Assembly: GCF_004124315.2 (NCBI RefSeq)
Contig: NZ_CP096889.1
Location: 1,409,001-1,473,000, forward strand
Source of the DNA: Bacillus cabrialesii
GTDB taxonomy: Bacteria; Bacillota; Bacilli; Bacillales; Bacillaceae
Direction of reading: 5' to 3'
DNA: 64,000 nucleotides
The notes under the pieces are model-generated. The model was not told where the DNA came from. It searched no databases and saw only the letters and a list, made by a program, of their open reading frames with translations. Positions 60,683 through 64,000 of the stretch are shown in pieces (within the stretch, counting starts at the first letter, position 1; every line of letters begins with the position of its first letter). Made by a program: the position numbers and the translations under genes.

Positions 60683-61466
60683 TTTGCGCCTCTCCTTGTT
60701 CTGCAAATTTCAAGCGGTCCTTCGCAGGAAGGTACATTAAAAGCTTTTGTTCAATGACTTTCGGAGCCTGTCCTTCTAAAACGGATAAAACGCCTTCAAT
60801 CATGACTTCACGCAGTTTTACTTCTTGTTTTGATTTGCGTTTTAATTTATTCGCGAAAGGATGCCATAACACATATCCCGTAAAGATACCGAGAAGGGTC
60901 GCGACAAAGGCCGCGCTGATGGCGTGTCCAAGCTCATCTGTGTTATCCATATGAGAAAGGGCGGCAATCAGTCCGATTACAGCGCCGAGTACGCCAAGTG
61001 TCGGCGCGTACGTTCCCGCCTGTGTAAAAATAGCGGCTCCGGCTTGGTGCCTGTCTTCCATTGCTTCAACTTCCTCTGTCATGATGTCTCTGATAAATTC
61101 CGCGCTTTGTCCGTCAACAGCCATGCTGAGTCCGTTTTTCAGGAACGCGTCATCCACATCCTCAATGCTTGCTTCTAAAGCAAGCAGGCCTTCGCGTCGG
61201 GCAAGCTGGGCCCATTCAGAAAACATAGGAATGAGCTCCTCTATTGTCAACTGTTTGTTTTCCTTAAATAACACTCGGAACAGCGCAGGCACTTTTTTAA
61301 TTTCTTTTGTTGGGAACGCGATTACGACTGCTGAGATTGTCCCGGCGATAATAATTAAAATGGCAGCTGGGTTTGCAAGCGCGCTGAAGCTGACGCCTTT
61401 CAGAACCATCCCCACACTCAATGCCACAAAAGCAAGAATAATACCGATTAACGAAGTTTTATCCAT
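60654..61466 (-). CDS. motA: Flagellar stator protein MotA (H+-driven)
   Basis: 270 residues, four membrane helices (about 5-22, 28-48, 150-172, 180-205) with a cytoplasmic charged loop that contacts the rotor (region WAQLARREGLLALE). The start MDKTSLIGII at 61466 matches B. subtilis MotA; the open frame extends to 61613 across the promoter and is rejected. A SigD promoter lies upstream. Confidence 0.96.
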   Translation of the reverse strand: MDKTSLIGIILAFVALSVGMVLKGVSFSALANPAAILIIIAGTISAVVIAFPTKEIKKVPALFRVLFKENKQLTIEELIPMFSEWAQLARREGLLALEASIEDVDDAFLKNGLSMAVDGQSAEFIRDIMTEEVEAMEDRHQAGAAIFTQAGTYAPTLGVLGAVIGLIAALSHMDNTDELGHAISAAFVATLLGIFTGYVLWHPFANKLKRKSKQEVKLREVMIEGVLSVLEGQAPKVIEQKLLMYLPAKDRLKFAEQGEAQNGEKKEEEA

Positions 61467-61507
61467 AGTTTTCACCAATTCCTTTTTTACTAGCTTATCT
61501 ATGGTTA

Positions 61508-61535
61508 ATATCGGTTTTGGTGCCCGGAACTTTAG
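61508..61535 (-). promoter_or_regulatory. SigD promoter of motAB
   Basis: Minus strand CTAAAG-(15 bases)-CCGATAT matches the SigD consensus TAAA-N15-GCCGATAT, 42 bases ahead of motA. Placed well for motility control. Confidence 0.9.
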
Positions 61536-61820
61536 GGACATTGTGAATTTGTTCATGAAAATATTCAAGGAAGAGGCATAGAAGGGAGAAATAAACAAAA
61601 ACAGGCCTTTCAAAATTGAAAAGCCCGCGGGTTTAGCGGTAATGAAATTGGCAGCTTGATGGCAAGCTATTCCTCATGCGGTCTTCATATAATAATAGAA
61701 ATAAGTATTCACTGTATATAAACAAGCTTCACCCCTCCTTATGAAAAAGTGTAAAGGATAAAGGGAAGTAACGCTTCAGGGGAAGGAACGGTATTTTCTC
61801 AATCAAGAGTATGAATCTGC
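61536..61820. other. Intergenic stretch motA-clpE without a recognised gene
   Basis: Between the motAB promoter and the clpE terminator. It holds only very short frames (for example ATG at 61647 and 61741 that stop within six codons) and a weak hairpin near 61600-61630. I see no gene or clear RNA. Confidence 0.6.
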
Positions 61821-61856
61821 AAAAAAAAAGCGGCCTCCTAAATAGGAAACCGCTGA
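61821..61856 (-). terminator. clpE terminator
   Basis: Minus strand AGCGGTTTCCTA / TAGGAGGCCGCT stem followed by nine T. Confidence 0.9.
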
Positions 61857-61859
61857 ACG

Positions 61860-63959
61860 TTATTTTGCTTGCACTTTGATTGTATGGTCTTCTGCAGTAA
61901 CGTGAAAACTTGTGATCTCGCTATTGTCAAGCAGCAGATCAGTCATTTCATCTTCAACCCATTCTTGGATGGTTCTTCTGAGCGGACGTGCGCCGAATGC
62001 AGGGTGGTAGCCCAGCTCAGCGATTTTTTCTTTGGCTTCATCTGTCACACTCAAGCTGATGCCGCGTTCTGCCAATGTTTCTTCAAGTTCTCCAAGCAGC
62101 AGGCCGACGATTTTGACCAGGTGTTCTTTTTCCAGTGAGCGGAACTCAATAATGCTGTCAAAACGGTTGAGAAACTCAGGTTTAAAGAACATGCTCAGTG
62201 AATCAATCAATGTTTGTTCTTCGATGACACTGTCATCTGATTGGAAACCGACTTTCGTTTGTTTTTCGCCGGTACCCGCGTTGCTTGTCATGATAATCAC
62301 AGTGTCTTTAAAGCTTACGGTTCTGCCTTGGCTGTCTGTCAGACGGCCGTCCTCCATAATTTGCAGGAACATATGCTGAACGTCAGGGTGTGCTTTTTCA
62401 ATCTCATCCAGCAGCACGATGCTGTATGGATTGCGGCGCACTTTTTCTGTCAATTGTCCAGCTTCCTCATGGCCGACATATCCAGGCGGTGAACCGATGA
62501 TTTTAGATACGGCGTGTTTCTCCATGTATTCGCTCATATCGAGGCGGATAATAGCGTCTTTCGTGCCGAATAATTCATCTGCCAGTGTTTTAGAAAGCTC
62601 TGTTTTCCCTACGCCGGTAGGACCGACAAAGAGGAAGGAGCCGACTGGTCTGTTTTTGGATTTCAATCCTGCACGGCTTCGTCTCACCGCTTTTGCCACT
62701 TTTTGAACAGCGGCTTCTTGTCCAATTACGCGTTCATGAAGTTTTGCTTCAAGCTCTTTCATTTTCGTTTGTTCATCTGCCTGCAGTTTGCCGACAGGGA
62801 TGCCTGTTTTTTGTTCAACAATTTCCTGAATGTGCTCAGCTTCCACAGTGACATCGGCATGAGCGGCAGAGCTGTTCAGTTTTTTCTCCAATGCGATTTC
62901 CTCATCACGGAGTTTTGCCGCCAGTTCATAATTTTCTTCTTCCAGGGCTTTTGTTTTTTCAGCTTCTATCGCAGTTAAGCGTTCAGCCGCATCCTCATCA
63001 TTCAGCTCATCAATTAACAGGTTGGCTTTTGAACCTGCTTCATCCAATAAGTCAATCGCTTTATCAGGCAGGTGTCTGTCCTGAATGTATCGGGATGATA
63101 AAGTCACACATGCTTTGATTGCTTCATCACTGAATGTCACGCCATGGTATGCTTCATATTTGTCTTTAATCCCTTGCAGAATGAGGATGGCCTGTTCAAT
63201 GGAAGGCTCCTGCACCATGACAGGCTGAAAACGTCTTTCCAGCGCGGCATCTTTTTCGATTTGACGGTATTCTTTCAGCGTCGTCGCACCGATGACTTGC
63301 AGTTCGCCTCTGGCAAGGGCAGGTTTGAGAATGTTGCCTGCGTCCATAGATCCTTCCGCAGAGCCTGCGCCAACGAGAAGATGTATTTCATCAATGAACA
63401 GAATGACATTTTTACGTTCTTTCAGCTCAGTGATCAGCTGTTTCATTCTCTCCTCAAATTGGCCTCTGATCCCTGTGTTTGCAACAAGTGATGCAACATC
63501 CAGCAAGTAAAGCTCTTTGTTTTTCAGTTTGTTTGGAACATCACCTTCAACAATTTTTAAAGCGAGTCCTTCGGCGATGGCAGTTTTCCCTACACCCGGC
63601 TCCCCGATGAGAACCGGATTGTTTTTGTTGCGGCGGTTCAGAATTTCGATCACGCGCGACACTTCTTGATCACGGCCGATGACCGGGTCAATAAGACCGG
63701 CTTTTGCACCGTTTGTCATATTTTGAGCCAGCTCATCAAGCAACCCTTTTTTCTCGCTTTGTTTTGCTGCGCTTTGGTCTTTCGGCTGGAATGCCTGTTC
63801 AAACGGAAAACCGAAAGATTGAGGACCCATGCTCATTGAAGGTTTGCGGGTCAGTTCGTTATAGCAAGTTTCACATAGAACCATATGTTTATGAACGGAA
63901 TTTATTTGCATGTTAAGGCGAATCGTCGCCTCGTTTTTATGACAATGTTGACAACGCAT
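61860..63959 (-). CDS. clpE: ATP-dependent Clp protease ATPase subunit ClpE
   Basis: A heat-induced Hsp100 unfoldase working with ClpP. The 699 residues begin with the ClpE-specific zinc finger (CQHCHKNEATI and CETCYNEL). AAA module 1 has Walker A GEPGVGKTA and Walker B VILFIDEIH. A UVR-like coiled segment follows (about 325-360), then AAA module 2 with GPTGVGKTE and VLLDEIEKAH. AAGGAGG precedes the ATG. At least one CtsR box lies directly upstream at the window edge. Confidence 0.97.
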   Translation of the reverse strand: MRCQHCHKNEATIRLNMQINSVHKHMVLCETCYNELTRKPSMSMGPQSFGFPFEQAFQPKDQSAAKQSEKKGLLDELAQNMTNGAKAGLIDPVIGRDQEVSRVIEILNRRNKNNPVLIGEPGVGKTAIAEGLALKIVEGDVPNKLKNKELYLLDVASLVANTGIRGQFEERMKQLITELKERKNVILFIDEIHLLVGAGSAEGSMDAGNILKPALARGELQVIGATTLKEYRQIEKDAALERRFQPVMVQEPSIEQAILILQGIKDKYEAYHGVTFSDEAIKACVTLSSRYIQDRHLPDKAIDLLDEAGSKANLLIDELNDEDAAERLTAIEAEKTKALEEENYELAAKLRDEEIALEKKLNSSAAHADVTVEAEHIQEIVEQKTGIPVGKLQADEQTKMKELEAKLHERVIGQEAAVQKVAKAVRRSRAGLKSKNRPVGSFLFVGPTGVGKTELSKTLADELFGTKDAIIRLDMSEYMEKHAVSKIIGSPPGYVGHEEAGQLTEKVRRNPYSIVLLDEIEKAHPDVQHMFLQIMEDGRLTDSQGRTVSFKDTVIIMTSNAGTGEKQTKVGFQSDDSVIEEQTLIDSLSMFFKPEFLNRFDSIIEFRSLEKEHLVKIVGLLLGELEETLAERGISLSVTDEAKEKIAELGYHPAFGARPLRRTIQEWVEDEMTDLLLDNSEITSFHVTAEDHTIKVQAK

Positions 63960-63980
63960 TTGCCAAAACCTCCTTAAATA

Positions 63981-63997
63981 TTTGATCTTCTTTGACC
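63981..63997 (-). promoter_or_regulatory. CtsR box upstream of clpE
   Basis: Minus strand GGTCAAAGAAGATCAAA resembles the CtsR direct heptad repeat (RGTCAAANANRGTCAAA) with one mismatch in the second heptad. Additional boxes are known for B. subtilis clpE and would lie beyond the window. Confidence 0.85.
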
Positions 63998-64000
63998 AAT

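Noticed and set aside
61467..61613. 49-residue N-terminal extension of MotA
   Set aside because: It covers the SigD promoter and ribosome site and is absent from known MotA.
1..64000. CRISPR arrays, prophage, rRNA/tRNA genes, secondary-metabolite clusters
   Set aside because: I saw no spaced direct repeats, phage structural or integrase genes, rRNA/tRNA signatures or NRPS/PKS modules; the IS is the only clear mobile element.

Overview
This window is chromosomal core sequence of a Bacillus subtilis-group organism. The gene order runs ykkD, purU, proBA, ohrA/R/B, guaD, metE, ispA, rsbRB, ykoFEDC, ykoGHIJ, mgtE, tnrA, the yko genes, ligD/ku, sigI-rsgI, htpX, ktrD, kinE, the mtn genes, spo0E, kinD, mhqR, motAB, clpE. 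I recognise that order and most of the proteins from strain 168. Recalled proteins such as OhrR, IspA and YkoL differ from these by several percent, so this is a relative or another subspecies, not 168 itself. AGGAGG ribosome sites, several TTG starts, and SigB-, SigD-, CtsR-, TnrA- and OhrR-type sites all fit Bacillus.

Layout: 1-5.5 kb holds the end of an SMR exporter gene, purU, a T-box-controlled proline operon and the organic peroxide resistance cluster. 5.5-8 kb holds guaD flanked by two genes I do not recall in 168: a glycosyltransferase with TPRs and a histidine phosphatase. 8-12.7 kb holds metE with a SAM riboswitch, the intracellular protease ispA and the stressosome protein RsbRB. 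12.7-16.5 kb is the TPP-riboswitch-controlled thiamine-precursor ECF transporter. 16.6-20.1 kb holds a two-component system with two PepSY proteins. 20.2-23.6 kb holds the M-box and mgtE, tnrA, and small nitrogen-regulated genes. 23.6-29.1 kb holds poorly characterised envelope genes (ykoN-ykoT). 29.1-30.7 kb is an IS1182-type insertion sequence bounded by a 25-bp duplicated palindrome. 30.7-33.5 kb encodes the two-protein NHEJ system (LigD, Ku). 33.5-38 kb holds a c-di-GMP enzyme, a DedA protein and a TerC-family transporter behind a manganese riboswitch. 38-45 kb holds sigI-rsgI, sspD, ykrK/htpX, ktrD and small genes. 45-48 kb holds kinE-ogt. 48-56.3 kb is the complete methionine salvage pathway with two SAM riboswitches. 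56.3-64 kb holds spo0E, kinD, mhqR, motAB and clpE.

Themes. Methionine: metE, mtnKA and mtnWXBD each follow a SAM riboswitch, and the metE and mtnKA riboswitches share 83 identical bases. Seven leader RNAs of five classes occur within 53 kb (T-box, SAM x3, TPP, M-box, yybP-ykoY). Sporulation control: kinases KinD and KinE and the phosphatase Spo0E act on the Spo0A pathway. Spore function and DNA repair: SspD, LigD and Ku.

I see no prophage, CRISPR array, rRNA or tRNA gene. I found no clear undescribed multi-gene system. The best leads are the terminator-bounded IS, a 40-codon ORF between the M-box and mgtE, the orphan glycosyltransferase, and several unannotated small ORFs.
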